Source: a virus. Taken from it: a stretch of DNA of 26,970 nucleotides. The translations under genes were made by a program, and so were the position numbers. The stretch covers positions 1-26,970 of the IMG/VR virus record IMGVR_UViG_3300032267_000060; one strand, 5' to 3'. The notes below the pieces were generated by a model. That model had not been told where the DNA came from, made no database searches, and worked only from the letters and a program-made list of their open reading frames with translations. Below are positions 20,406 to 26,970 of this stretch, piece after piece (position 1 is the stretch's first letter; every line of letters begins with the position of its first letter).

Positions 20406-20666
20406 ATGGCTACAAAGAAGAATGTGTCTCTCAGCGTTGGACGTGGTGAAAAACTACCCGTATCCAAGGGTGCTGGCTTGACTGAAAAAGGCCGAGCCAA
20501 GTACAACGCAGCCACTGGCAGTAACCTCAAAGCGCCAGCGCCTAACCCCAAGACCAAGGCAGATCAGGGGCGTAAGGATTCATTTTGTGCAAGAATGGGC
20601 GCAGTAGCCGCCAACGCCAAGGATGGCGAACGCGCTAAAGCAGCTCTTAAACGATGGAAGTGTTAA
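20406..20666 (+). CDS. Small basic conserved phage protein (DUF6321-like), 86 aa
   Basis: ATG at 20406 follows the large-terminase stop directly. The product contains GAGLTEKGRAKYNAATGSNLK, PNPKTKADQGRKDSFCARM and a final AALKRWKC, landmarks of a short basic family found in many aquatic phages beside the terminase or portal genes. Pairs of Lys and Arg and a possible Cys pair (SFCARM and KWKC) suggest nucleic-acid contact. No function is established to my knowledge. It may be a packaging or head-assembly helper because of position. Confidence 0.8.
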   Translation: MATKKNVSLSVGRGEKLPVSKGAGLTEKGRAKYNAATGSNLKAPAPNPKTKADQGRKDSFCARMGAVAANAKDGERAKAALKRWKC

Positions 20667-20669
20667 ATC

Positions 20670-20825
20670 ATGGCCACTAAACCACCTGGCTTGTATGCCA
20701 ACATTCATGCAAAACAGGCTCGCATAGCCGCTGGCAGCAAAGAAAAAATGAACAAGCCTGGCAGTAAAAACGCGCCTACCGCTAAAGATTTTAAAGACTC
20801 AGCCAAGACGGCCAAGAAGAAATAA
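20670..20825 (+). CDS. 51-aa basic phage protein
   Basis: ATG at 20670 comes 3 bp after the upstream stop; the stop TAA at 20823 precedes the next ATG by 2 bp. The product begins MATKPPGLYANIHAKQARI and continues with GSKEKMNKPGSKNAPTAKDF, ending in Lys-rich AKTAKKK. The LYANIHAKQ-x-RIAAGS and MxKPGSKxAPT stretches are ones I recognise from tiny proteins near phage portal genes. It is highly basic, possibly unstructured, and probably binds DNA. It is too short for many gene callers. Confidence 0.7.
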   Translation: MATKPPGLYANIHAKQARIAAGSKEKMNKPGSKNAPTAKDFKDSAKTAKKK

Positions 20826-20827
20826 TC

Positions 20828-20983
20828 ATGCCACTTGTCAAATCAAAATCACCCGAAGCCTTTCGCAAGAACGTAAAAGCTGAAGTGGCTGCAGGCAAGC
20901 CAGTCAAGCAGGCAGTTGCAATTGCTTACGCAGTCAAGCGTGCTGTACAATCTAAGCCAGCACCGAAAGGTAAAAATGGCTGA
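20828..20983 (+). CDS. 51-aa basic phage protein
   Basis: ATG at 20828 lies 2 bp after the upstream stop, and the stop TGA (20981-20983) overlaps the portal start by 8 bp. The product MPLVKSKSPEAFRKNVKAEV continues with AAGKPVKQAVAIAYAVKRAV, a recurrent small phage family in which an N-terminal strand is followed by an AIAY helix. A Lys-rich tail follows. Along with its two upstream neighbours it forms a trio of small basic proteins between terminase and portal. Function is unknown. Confidence 0.72.
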   Translation: MPLVKSKSPEAFRKNVKAEVAAGKPVKQAVAIAYAVKRAVQSKPAPKGKNG

Positions 20984-23165
20984 TCCAACAGGAATAATTG
21001 CGGCAGCCAATGTAGCGGCTGGCGGCAAACCACTAAAGTCTGATTCAGACATATTGACAGTCGCCCGCGCACGGTTGGACATGGCTGTCTCCGCGTTGGC
21101 CGAAAGCCGTGAAGACGAAATTGACGATCTGCGCTTTTATGCCGGCTCGCCTGACAATCACTGGCAGTGGCCTGCTGACGTTTTGGCTACCCGAGGTGCG
21201 GTGCAAGGCCAGACAATCAATGCCCGCCCAACATTAACAATTAACAAACTGCCGCAACACGTTCGTCAAGTGACAAATGACATGCGTCAGAACCGCCCAG
21301 GTGCAAAGGTCATCCCAGTCGATGACAATGCCGATGTGGAAGTGGCCGACATTTTTAATGGCATGATTCGCCACATTGAGTACATCTCTGACGCTGACGT
21401 GGCCTACGACACGGCCTGCGAGAATCAGGTGTCTTATGGTGAGGGCTATATCACCTTGATGACCGAGTATTGTGATGAGAACACATTTGATCAAGACATC
21501 AAGATTGGCCGTGTGCGTAACAGTTTCTCGGTTTATATGGATCCTTTGATCCAAGACCCAACAGGTGCGGATGCAACGTATTGCTTTATCACCGAAGACT
21601 TAACCAAAGCAGAGTATGAGCGCCAGTACCCTGATGCCGCGCCTATTTCGACACTCCAGTCGCTTGGTGTGGGTGATCAGTCAATTAGCAACTGGCTGAA
21701 TGAAGATACCGTGCGCATTGCTGGTTACTACTACATTGACTATGATCAGACAACGCTGAATTTGTACCCCGGCAATCAGACTGCTTTTGAAGGCACGCCC
21801 GAAGACAAGGTTTTAAAGTTGCAGTTTGGCAAGCCCAAGCGCAGCCGTGAGTCCGACCGCCCACGGGTTAAGTATTGCAAGATCAATGGGTATGAAATTC
21901 TTGAAGAAAAAGAATGGGCTGGCAAATGGATTCCTGTGATCCGTGTTGTTGGCAACGAATTTGAGGTTGATGGCCGCCTGTACGTGTCCGGCCTTGTGCG
22001 TAACGCCAAGGATGCCCAGCGCATGTACAACTATTGGGTGAGCCAAGAAGCCGAGATGCTGGCTCTGGCACCCAAGGCACCGTTCATTGGCTATGGTGGC
22101 CAGTTTGAAGGTTACGAAGACAAGTGGAAGACCGCTAACACAAACAATTGGCCTTATTTGGAAGTCAACCCTGATGTGACTGATGGCCAAGGTGCGGTTT
22201 TGCCGATACCCCAACGTGCCCAGCCACCAATGGCTTCGAGTGGTTTGCTTCAAGCCAAGGCTGGCGCATCTGAGGACATCAAGTCTACAACTGGTCAGTA
22301 CAATGCCTCTCTTGGCATGGGTTCCAACGAGCGTTCTGGCAAAGCCATTTTGGCTCGTCAGCGCGAGGGTGATGTAGGTACTTACCACTATGGTGACAAC
22401 CTGACACGCGCTGTGCGCCATGTGGCTCGTCAACTGGTAGATTTAATCCCCAAGATTTACGACACCCAGCGCATTGCTCGCATCATTGGTGAAGATGGTG
22501 AGACAAAGATGGTCAAGATCAACCCAGAGCAGCCACAACCTGTTAACAAGATTGTGGATCAGGCTGGCATTGTGATTGAGAAAATCTACAACCCTGGCGT
22601 TGGCAAATACGATGTTGTGGCCACCACTGGCCCAGGCTACGCAACCAAGCGCCAAGCCGCTTTGGAAGCCATGGCTCAACTTTTACAGGGTAATCCCCAG
22701 CTTTGGGCTGTTGCTGGCGACTTGTTTGTCAAGAACATGGACTGGCCTGGTGCGCAGGAGATGGCTAAGCGCTTTGCTAAAACCATTGACCCCAAGTTTT
22801 TGTCTGATGGTGACGAAGACCCAGCATTGCAGGCCGCGCAACAGCAGATTCAAGCCATGGGTCAAGAGATGGAGCAGATGCACCAGATGATCCAAAATGT
22901 TGGCAAGTCTATTGAAGCACAGGACATGGAGCGCAAGGACTTTGAGGCGCAGGTCAAGGCTTATGATGCTGAAACCAAGCGCATTTCTGCTGTGCAGGCA
23001 TCAATGTCGCCAGAGCAGATTCAAGATATTGTTTTGGGCACCGTGCATGGCATGATTACTTCTGGTGACTTGATTGCCGAAATGCCGGGCCGCGAGCCAA
23101 TGGAAATGATGCCTGAAAGTGCTGAATATGCACAAGGAATACCACCACAAGGAATGCCACAATGA
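20976..23165 (+). CDS. Portal protein, P22 type, 729 aa
   Basis: The portal is the dodecameric ring at one capsid vertex through which DNA enters and leaves. I chose ATG at 20976 with AAGG 5 nt upstream; a longer frame from 20916 lies inside the previous gene. Landmarks are the N-terminal helical region with ESREDEIDDLRFYAG, the segment RPTLTINKLPQHVRQVTND, SFSVYMDPL, and a central wing and stem region with ERSGKAILARQREG. The last 110 residues are a Gln/Met-rich coiled coil, as in the barrel of P22 gp1. The length is near P22 gp1 (725 aa). Its stop overlaps the next start (ATGA). Confidence 0.93.
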   Translation: MADPTGIIAAANVAAGGKPLKSDSDILTVARARLDMAVSALAESREDEIDDLRFYAGSPDNHWQWPADVLATRGAVQGQTINARPTLTINKLPQHVRQVTNDMRQNRPGAKVIPVDDNADVEVADIFNGMIRHIEYISDADVAYDTACENQVSYGEGYITLMTEYCDENTFDQDIKIGRVRNSFSVYMDPLIQDPTGADATYCFITEDLTKAEYERQYPDAAPISTLQSLGVGDQSISNWLNEDTVRIAGYYYIDYDQTTLNLYPGNQTAFEGTPEDKVLKLQFGKPKRSRESDRPRVKYCKINGYEILEEKEWAGKWIPVIRVVGNEFEVDGRLYVSGLVRNAKDAQRMYNYWVSQEAEMLALAPKAPFIGYGGQFEGYEDKWKTANTNNWPYLEVNPDVTDGQGAVLPIPQRAQPPMASSGLLQAKAGASEDIKSTTGQYNASLGMGSNERSGKAILARQREGDVGTYHYGDNLTRAVRHVARQLVDLIPKIYDTQRIARIIGEDGETKMVKINPEQPQPVNKIVDQAGIVIEKIYNPGVGKYDVVATTGPGYATKRQAALEAMAQLLQGNPQLWAVAGDLFVKNMDWPGAQEMAKRFAKTIDPKFLSDGDEDPALQAAQQQIQAMGQEMEQMHQMIQNVGKSIEAQDMERKDFEAQVKAYDAETKRISAVQASMSPEQIQDIVLGTVHGMITSGDLIAEMPGREPMEMMPESAEYAQGIPPQGMPQ

Positions 23166-23524
23166 AAGCGAATGAATTTCTAGGTTTGCTGTTTTTGGCG
23201 CGGGATGTAGCCCATTCCGTGCATTTGAACACCCGCAGCTATAGCAAGCATGTGGCGCTCAACATTTTTTATGACCGCATCATTGGTGCGGCTGATGATT
23301 TTGCCGAAGCCTACCAAGGCAGGCATGGTTTGATTGGCCCTATTACCTTGCATTCGGCTAAAAAGACGGCCAATATCATTGAATTTTTGCAAGATTCACT
23401 TGCTGAAATTGAGGCCGCAAGATACGATGTGGCTGATAAATCTGATTCATCACTGCAACAATTGATAGATAATATCGTTGAGATATATTTAAGAACTCTG
23501 TACAAGCTCAAATTCTTGGCATAA
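23162..23524 (+). CDS. Ferritin-like DUF5856 protein, 120 aa
   Basis: ATG at 23162 overlaps the portal stop (ATGA). The product is fully helical, with NEFLGLLFLARDVAHSVHLN, TRSYSKHVALNIFYD and DDFAEAYQGRHGLI. The pattern of His, Asp, Glu and Tyr residues along four helices (H17, H21, H30, D38, D46, E49) fits the DUF5856 ferritin/Dps-like family found in aquatic phages. It may bind metal or act as a small virion or head-assembly factor. Its position between portal and tail-region genes is unexpected for a metabolic enzyme and suggests a structural or DNA-protecting role; this is inference. Confidence 0.75.
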   Translation: MKANEFLGLLFLARDVAHSVHLNTRSYSKHVALNIFYDRIIGAADDFAEAYQGRHGLIGPITLHSAKKTANIIEFLQDSLAEIEAARYDVADKSDSSLQQLIDNIVEIYLRTLYKLKFLA

Positions 23525-23532
23525 GGATCATC

Positions 23533-23835
23533 ATGGAACTTCTGAACCCTCTATCACAAGCCGACTTCCCTGGCCGCACTGCGTCTTACACTGCTTCTGC
23601 TGCCAACACTTCTGACTGGAGTCCCGGCCCAGAGGGTGTGGTGGTCTGGTCTACGACTCCTTGCTACGTGCAAGTTGGCCCAGGTGCTGTGGCGACAACT
23701 GCCAGCACGCCAATTCCTGCATACACACCAATCCCGTTTTACGTGATTATGGGCACTGGCGCTCCTTTTCGCGTGAGCGCCATTCGTATTGCGGATGACG
23801 GCGTGATCTATTGCAAACCGATCAATAAGCAATGA
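23533..23835 (+). CDS. Phage structural-region protein of unknown function, 100 aa
   Basis: ATG at 23533 has AAGGATC upstream. The protein is beta-rich and low in charge, with many Thr, Ala and Pro residues: SYTASAANTSDW, GVVVWSTTPCYVQVG, a TPIPAYTPIPFYVIMG stretch, and a C-terminal DDGVIYCKPINKQ. This looks like a small beta-sandwich such as a head-decoration or tail-attached protein. The frame is followed by an ATGA overlap with the next gene. No named family was recognised. Confidence 0.68.
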   Translation: MELLNPLSQADFPGRTASYTASAANTSDWSPGPEGVVVWSTTPCYVQVGPGAVATTASTPIPAYTPIPFYVIMGTGAPFRVSAIRIADDGVIYCKPINKQ

Positions 23836-23996
23836 GTTTTGGTGTAGCCCTTCGCAATTCGGTGGCCATTGGCCTAGCCGGTATTGCCACGTTGTTCTCA
23901 GGCACACGGGACAGTGGGGCTTCGGTGGGCAATCTTCTCACCGAGTCCGGTGACAATCTTGTCCAAGAGGACAACGGTTTAATTCTTTTGGAGTAA
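23832..23996 (+). CDS. 54-aa small tail-region protein
   Basis: ATG at 23832 overlaps the previous stop (ATGA). The N-terminus MSFGVALRNSVAIGLAG is mildly hydrophobic. The C-terminus NLLTESGDNLVQEDNGLILLE is the ESG-x-xL-xxE-D pattern that often ends small phage proteins next to tail-fibre genes, where it is thought to contribute a short beta repeat. It is too short for many gene callers; the overlap and the recognisable tail support it. Confidence 0.65.
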   Translation: MSFGVALRNSVAIGLAGIATLFSGTRDSGASVGNLLTESGDNLVQEDNGLILLE

Positions 23997-23999
23997 AAA

Positions 24000-24563
24000 A
24001 TGGCTGATTTAAAAATTTCCCAACTGACCGGCGCAACAACGCCGCTTGCAGGCACTGAGGTTGTTCCTCTTGTTCAAAGTAGCACAACCAAAAAAGTATC
24101 TGTTGAAAACTTAGTGAACGGGTATGCGGCAAGCACCAATCCTACATTTAGTGCTTATGGCGCGGCGGCACAGAATATTTCAACTGGTGCTTTTACCAAA
24201 GTAACATTGGGTAGCGAAGATTACGATACAAATAGCAATTTTGCGTCAAGCACTTTTACGCCCACGATTGCTGGCTATTATCAATTAAATTTAAAGCTGT
24301 CAGTAGCAGCCGTAACAAGCTTGACTCGTGTGATTGCCGAATTTCGCAAAAACGGCAGCGGCGCGACAAACGGTCGTTGTTTAGATATGACAGCGGCTCT
24401 TAGCACATTGGCTATTCTTAACGCTACAAACATCATGTATTTCAATGGTTCAACAGATTATTGCGAAATCTATGTTTATTTGGATGGTGTTGGTCAAATG
24501 TCTGTCAGCAGTGCAGATAAAAACACTACCTTCTTCCAAGGTTCTTTACTAAGGAGCGCATAA
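24000..24563 (+). CDS. Head/tail fibre-like protein with C1q-like domain, 187 aa
   Basis: ATG at 24000 comes 3 bp after the upstream stop; GGAG is 9 nt before it. Residues 1-38, starting MADLKISQLTGATTPLAGTE, are the anchoring strand motif common at the N-terminus of phage fibre and head-fibre proteins. Residues about 50-187 form an all-beta domain with FTKVTLGSEDYDTNSNF, FTPTIAGYYQLNLKLSV and FFQGSLL, the jelly-roll pattern of C1q/TNF-like trimers. Such proteins usually decorate the virion and may bind the host surface. The stop overlaps the next ATG (TAATG). Confidence 0.78.
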   Translation: MADLKISQLTGATTPLAGTEVVPLVQSSTTKKVSVENLVNGYAASTNPTFSAYGAAAQNISTGAFTKVTLGSEDYDTNSNFASSTFTPTIAGYYQLNLKLSVAAVTSLTRVIAEFRKNGSGATNGRCLDMTAALSTLAILNATNIMYFNGSTDYCEIYVYLDGVGQMSVSSADKNTTFFQGSLLRSA

Positions 24564-24736
24564 TGACAATCCGCGACAAACTTATTGCTTTATATCCTGA
24601 GTTGGCGACACTTGATTTTGCTTCAGGTGTAATTACTTTGCAAAATGATTCTGATGGTAACGGTGACTACATTGCCGAATGGAATCACTCCACGCTGGCT
24701 AAACCCACTGAAGCTCAATTGGCTGCGGTGAACTAA
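24563..24736 (+). CDS. XkdW-like small phage protein, 57 aa
   Basis: ATG at 24563 overlaps the preceding TAA, with AAGGAG 8 nt upstream. The product MTIRDKLIALYPELATLDF is followed by ITLQNDSDGNGDYIAEWNH and KPTEAQL. The Y-P-E-L, LQNDSDG-x-GDYI and EWNHPTLAKPT-like layout is that of XkdW-family proteins, which occur near tail genes in phages; their precise role is not known to me. Confidence 0.72.
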   Translation: MTIRDKLIALYPELATLDFASGVITLQNDSDGNGDYIAEWNHSTLAKPTEAQLAAVN

Positions 24737-24746
24737 GGGGTTTTAA

Positions 24747-26666
24747 ATGACTGTCAGTCTTTCTTGTTTTGCTGGTGTAGGCTGGCAATTTTTTGACAAC
24801 AGCGGCGTGCCGTTGTCTGGTGGTTTAATTTACACCTACGAGGCTGGCACTACTACCCCCGCAGCTACTTACACAAGTTCTTTAGGGACTACTGCGCATA
24901 CAAATCCGATTGTCCTTGATTCAGCAGGCCGCGTACCAAGTGGTGAGATTTGGTTAGATGATTCTTTAACGTATAAGTTCATACTTAGAACTTCAACTGG
25001 CGTATTGATTGCAACATACGACAATGTGCCTGGCGTTGCTCCAGCGTCTTTTATTGCTGATTTAGCAAACGCAAGTGATCCAACCAAAGGCGACGCGCTT
25101 GTTGGGTTTCGTCAATCAAATTCTGGTGGTAATTTAACCAATTCAGTAAATCGAACTGTTCACACAAAATTGCAAGAATTTATCAGCGTCAAAGATTTTG
25201 GCGCCGTTGGTGATGGTGTGACCAATGACACTACCGCAATTCAAAATGCGCTGTCCCAAGCGTACAAAAAGACGGTTATTTTCCCTTCTGGTCAATACCT
25301 TATTAACTCGCTTGAGGTAACTCAACAATACACCACCATCTTTTCTGAAGGTGCGGAATTGGTATTGAATTCTGCTGGCGCGTACACTCATGCCTTAAAA
25401 TTGTCCACAAACTTTTTGACCATTACGGGCAATCTGATATTTGAGGGCAATTTAAACAGCAACTATGACAGCACCCTTTGGATCAAAGGTGGTTATGGCC
25501 GCTATGAAAACATTTCATTTCGCAATTGCAAATTGGCAATTCGCATAGGCGAAACAGGCATTAATCAGCCAAGTTTGTCTGAAATGTTTTTTAGCAAGTG
25601 CATTACCAATGGTTGCCGCAATGCCGTTGAAATGTATGGTTTATTTTCTGTTGCAAATTTTACAGATTGCATTCTTATCGGCAACGAAAATACCGCGTGG
25701 GCGGGTCAAGACGGAACAACCATTAAAAATTATGGCGGTCGTTTATATATAGAAAACACATATTTATATGGTGGCTCTAGCCTGACGCAACCAATTATCG
25801 AAGTGAACCAAACAGATTATTTGGGGACTTTTTACACGGGCAGCGTTTATTTAAACAATATTGACAGCGAATCGTACGGAAAACCATTTTTAAGGGTCAC
25901 TAATTTATCAGCAACAAACCAAGCACCAACAAGCGGTGATGTGTTTATTTGCAATAGCCGAATTGATTTCTTTTTGTATGCCGCATTGTCACCGCAACCA
26001 GATTTTTTCTACTTTAATAACTCCTACACAGGCAGTTTTAAAACAATAAATAATCGGTTTAAATTTTGGGATACTTTAAATAAAAGGCCAATTGCACTTG
26101 GCGCAAATACAAAAGCGCAAGTTAATGTCGAAGACATTGTTGCAAACTTGCCATATTACGGCACGAATGCAATGTCTTATCCAGGCTTGCCGCCTCAAGT
26201 GCCATTTCAAAACGTGTTAAGCGTTACCATGAACAGTGCTTTTACAGCGGGTTCTGGTAGTGTTACGCAGCCTGTTATTTTTGACACTATTCGCCAAGGC
26301 ATTCAAGCAAACAGAATTCCATTGTCAGATTATTACAGCACATCAACTGGCGCGTTTACTGTTCCAAAAGGTGGTTTGAGCAGTATTATGGTGATTGCAA
26401 ATTACATAGTATCTGGCGCATTGGGTGCAGGCGCTTTTACATTTATTAAACACGTAAGTACATCAGGCTCTTTTACAAGACAATATGGCTATCAACCAAT
26501 TGTTGCGGCTGGTGGTCAAGTGATCGCCAACATTGTTGAAGCTGCCGAAGGTGATTTGATTACGTTTCAAATGAACACTCAGAATGCTGGCGCTGCTTTG
26601 GATGTCACGTTAAACTTTAACAATCAAATGACAATTTGCGCGTACATCACAACTCCAAACGAATAA
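24747..26666 (+). CDS. Tailspike with pectate-lyase-like beta-helix, 639 aa
   Basis: This receptor-binding spike probably recognises or degrades surface polysaccharide. ATG at 24747 has AAGGGG upstream. Residues about 10-100 form a head-binding-type beta domain (GWQFFDNSGVPLSGG, IVLDSAGRVPSGEIWL). Residues 146-170 hold FISVKDFGAVGDGVTNDTTA, the entry of a Pectate_lyase_3 right-handed beta-helix that runs to about 470. The last 150 residues are a Gly/Thr-rich beta domain (GAFTVPKGGLSSIMVIANY), which may be a trimerising C1q-like cap related in type to the upstream 187-aa protein. No catalytic residues can be picked with confidence. A lytic or merely binding role remains open. Confidence 0.88.
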   Translation: MTVSLSCFAGVGWQFFDNSGVPLSGGLIYTYEAGTTTPAATYTSSLGTTAHTNPIVLDSAGRVPSGEIWLDDSLTYKFILRTSTGVLIATYDNVPGVAPASFIADLANASDPTKGDALVGFRQSNSGGNLTNSVNRTVHTKLQEFISVKDFGAVGDGVTNDTTAIQNALSQAYKKTVIFPSGQYLINSLEVTQQYTTIFSEGAELVLNSAGAYTHALKLSTNFLTITGNLIFEGNLNSNYDSTLWIKGGYGRYENISFRNCKLAIRIGETGINQPSLSEMFFSKCITNGCRNAVEMYGLFSVANFTDCILIGNENTAWAGQDGTTIKNYGGRLYIENTYLYGGSSLTQPIIEVNQTDYLGTFYTGSVYLNNIDSESYGKPFLRVTNLSATNQAPTSGDVFICNSRIDFFLYAALSPQPDFFYFNNSYTGSFKTINNRFKFWDTLNKRPIALGANTKAQVNVEDIVANLPYYGTNAMSYPGLPPQVPFQNVLSVTMNSAFTAGSGSVTQPVIFDTIRQGIQANRIPLSDYYSTSTGAFTVPKGGLSSIMVIANYIVSGALGAGAFTFIKHVSTSGSFTRQYGYQPIVAAGGQVIANIVEAAEGDLITFQMNTQNAGAALDVTLNFNNQMTICAYITTPNE

Positions 26667-26676
26667 GGAAAGCATC

Positions 26677-26940
26677 ATGGCTTTGCAAAAAACTGTTACT
26701 TTAAAAACCAATTTTGGAACTGAAGTTGAATTTACAAACGCTTACGTCCGTGTTGATAGCGTCAAAGTTGATAAAAACTTTGCTCAAGCATTGGTGCAAA
26801 CACACAAAGAAAAAGATGGTCAAGTGCTTGAACAAAAAGGATATTCGTTTGAATATGCAATCAATGGATTGAACCCAATTGCCCAAACATACAACCATTT
26901 AAAAACATTGCCAGAATTTGCTGGCTCTGTTGATTGCTAA
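26677..26940 (+). CDS. Small tail-region protein, 87 aa
   Basis: ATG at 26677 has AAGGAAA upstream, 10 bp after the tailspike stop. The product MALQKTVTLKTNFGTEVEF ends with NPIAQTYNHLKTLPEFAGSVDC. The pattern of a beta-rich N-terminus followed by N-P-I-x-Q-x-Y-x-H-L-K-x-L-P-E-F is one I recognise from short proteins encoded beside tail-fibre genes in phages and prophages, without known function. No signal or membrane segment is present. Confidence 0.78.
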   Translation: MALQKTVTLKTNFGTEVEFTNAYVRVDSVKVDKNFAQALVQTHKEKDGQVLEQKGYSFEYAINGLNPIAQTYNHLKTLPEFAGSVDC

Positions 26941-26950
26941 AGTTGCATAG

Positions 26951-26964
26951 CCAGAGTAATCTGG
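26951..26964 (+). terminator. Short inverted repeat after the last gene, possible terminator stem
   Basis: CCAGA, then GTAA, then TCTGG forms a perfect 5-bp stem 10 bp after the stop of the last gene. A following T-run, if any, is outside the window, so the terminator reading cannot be confirmed. Confidence 0.25.
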
Positions 26965-26970
26965 TGTAAG

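Noticed and set aside
21813-22433. 206-codon open frame antisense to the portal gene
   Set aside because: Shadow of the portal coding sequence; composition is typical of antisense reading and no domain is seen.

Overview
This window is part of a tailed double-stranded DNA bacteriophage genome, most likely a podovirus with a P22-like virion. The support is a P22-type portal, a large terminase with ATPase and nuclease motifs, three consecutive virion-internal (ejection-type) proteins whose order and sizes recall P22 gp7-gp20-gp16, and a tailspike with a pectate-lyase-like beta-helix. Genes are packed with ATGA, GTGA or TAATG stop/start overlaps. The host is not identifiable from the window. DnaA boxes of the standard bacterial type and GGAG-type ribosome binding sites fit a Gram-negative host; a freshwater betaproteobacterium is my guess only. 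No integrase, tRNA, CRISPR array or insertion sequence was seen. Major capsid, scaffold and tail-adaptor genes are absent, and the first gene is cut at the left edge, so the window is a piece of a larger genome whose head/tail genes should lie beyond base 26970 and before base 1.

Layout. (a) 3-4065, rightward: three ejection-type virion proteins. (b) 4062-6777, rightward: eight tightly overlapping genes, nearly all small membrane or secreted proteins, ending in a 3-TM holin and a GH24 lysozyme; this is the lysis region. (c) 14103-6724, leftward: one continuous operon of 18 genes, including a Sak4-like RecA-fold ATPase, a DUF669 protein, a Cas4/RecB-like Fe-S exonuclease, a DEAH helicase, a glutaredoxin and many small unknowns. 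It collides tail to tail with the lysozyme gene, overlapping it by 54 bp. (d) 14104-14229: divergent control region with an inverted repeat. (e) 14230-17919, rightward: Cro-like HTH protein, a cytosine-C5 DNA methyltransferase locus that is read in two frames, a TOPRIM primase-helicase, an iteron-like repeat array and a RusA-like resolvase. (f) 18001-20405: small and large terminase, separated by a 365-bp gap with a DnaA-box cluster and an AT-only run. (g) 20406-26940: small conserved proteins, portal, a ferritin-like DUF5856 protein, C1q-like and XkdW-like tail-region proteins, tailspike and a last small tail-region protein.

Most notable observations. First, at 14421-15257 the same DNA encodes two different recognisable proteins in frames 0 and +1 from one ribosome binding site. 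Both are broken at one 15-G tract (14919-14933), and both would be restored by the same single-base change. This is either a phase-variable switch or a homopolymer assembly error in a truly dual-coding locus. Second, there are two different origin-like elements about 1.2 kb apart: 16 copies of a GTACCGA heptamer with about 10-bp phasing (17319-17545), and five DnaA boxes next to an AT-only tract (18661-18861). Third, there is an unusually long string of overlapping small membrane proteins in the lysis region.
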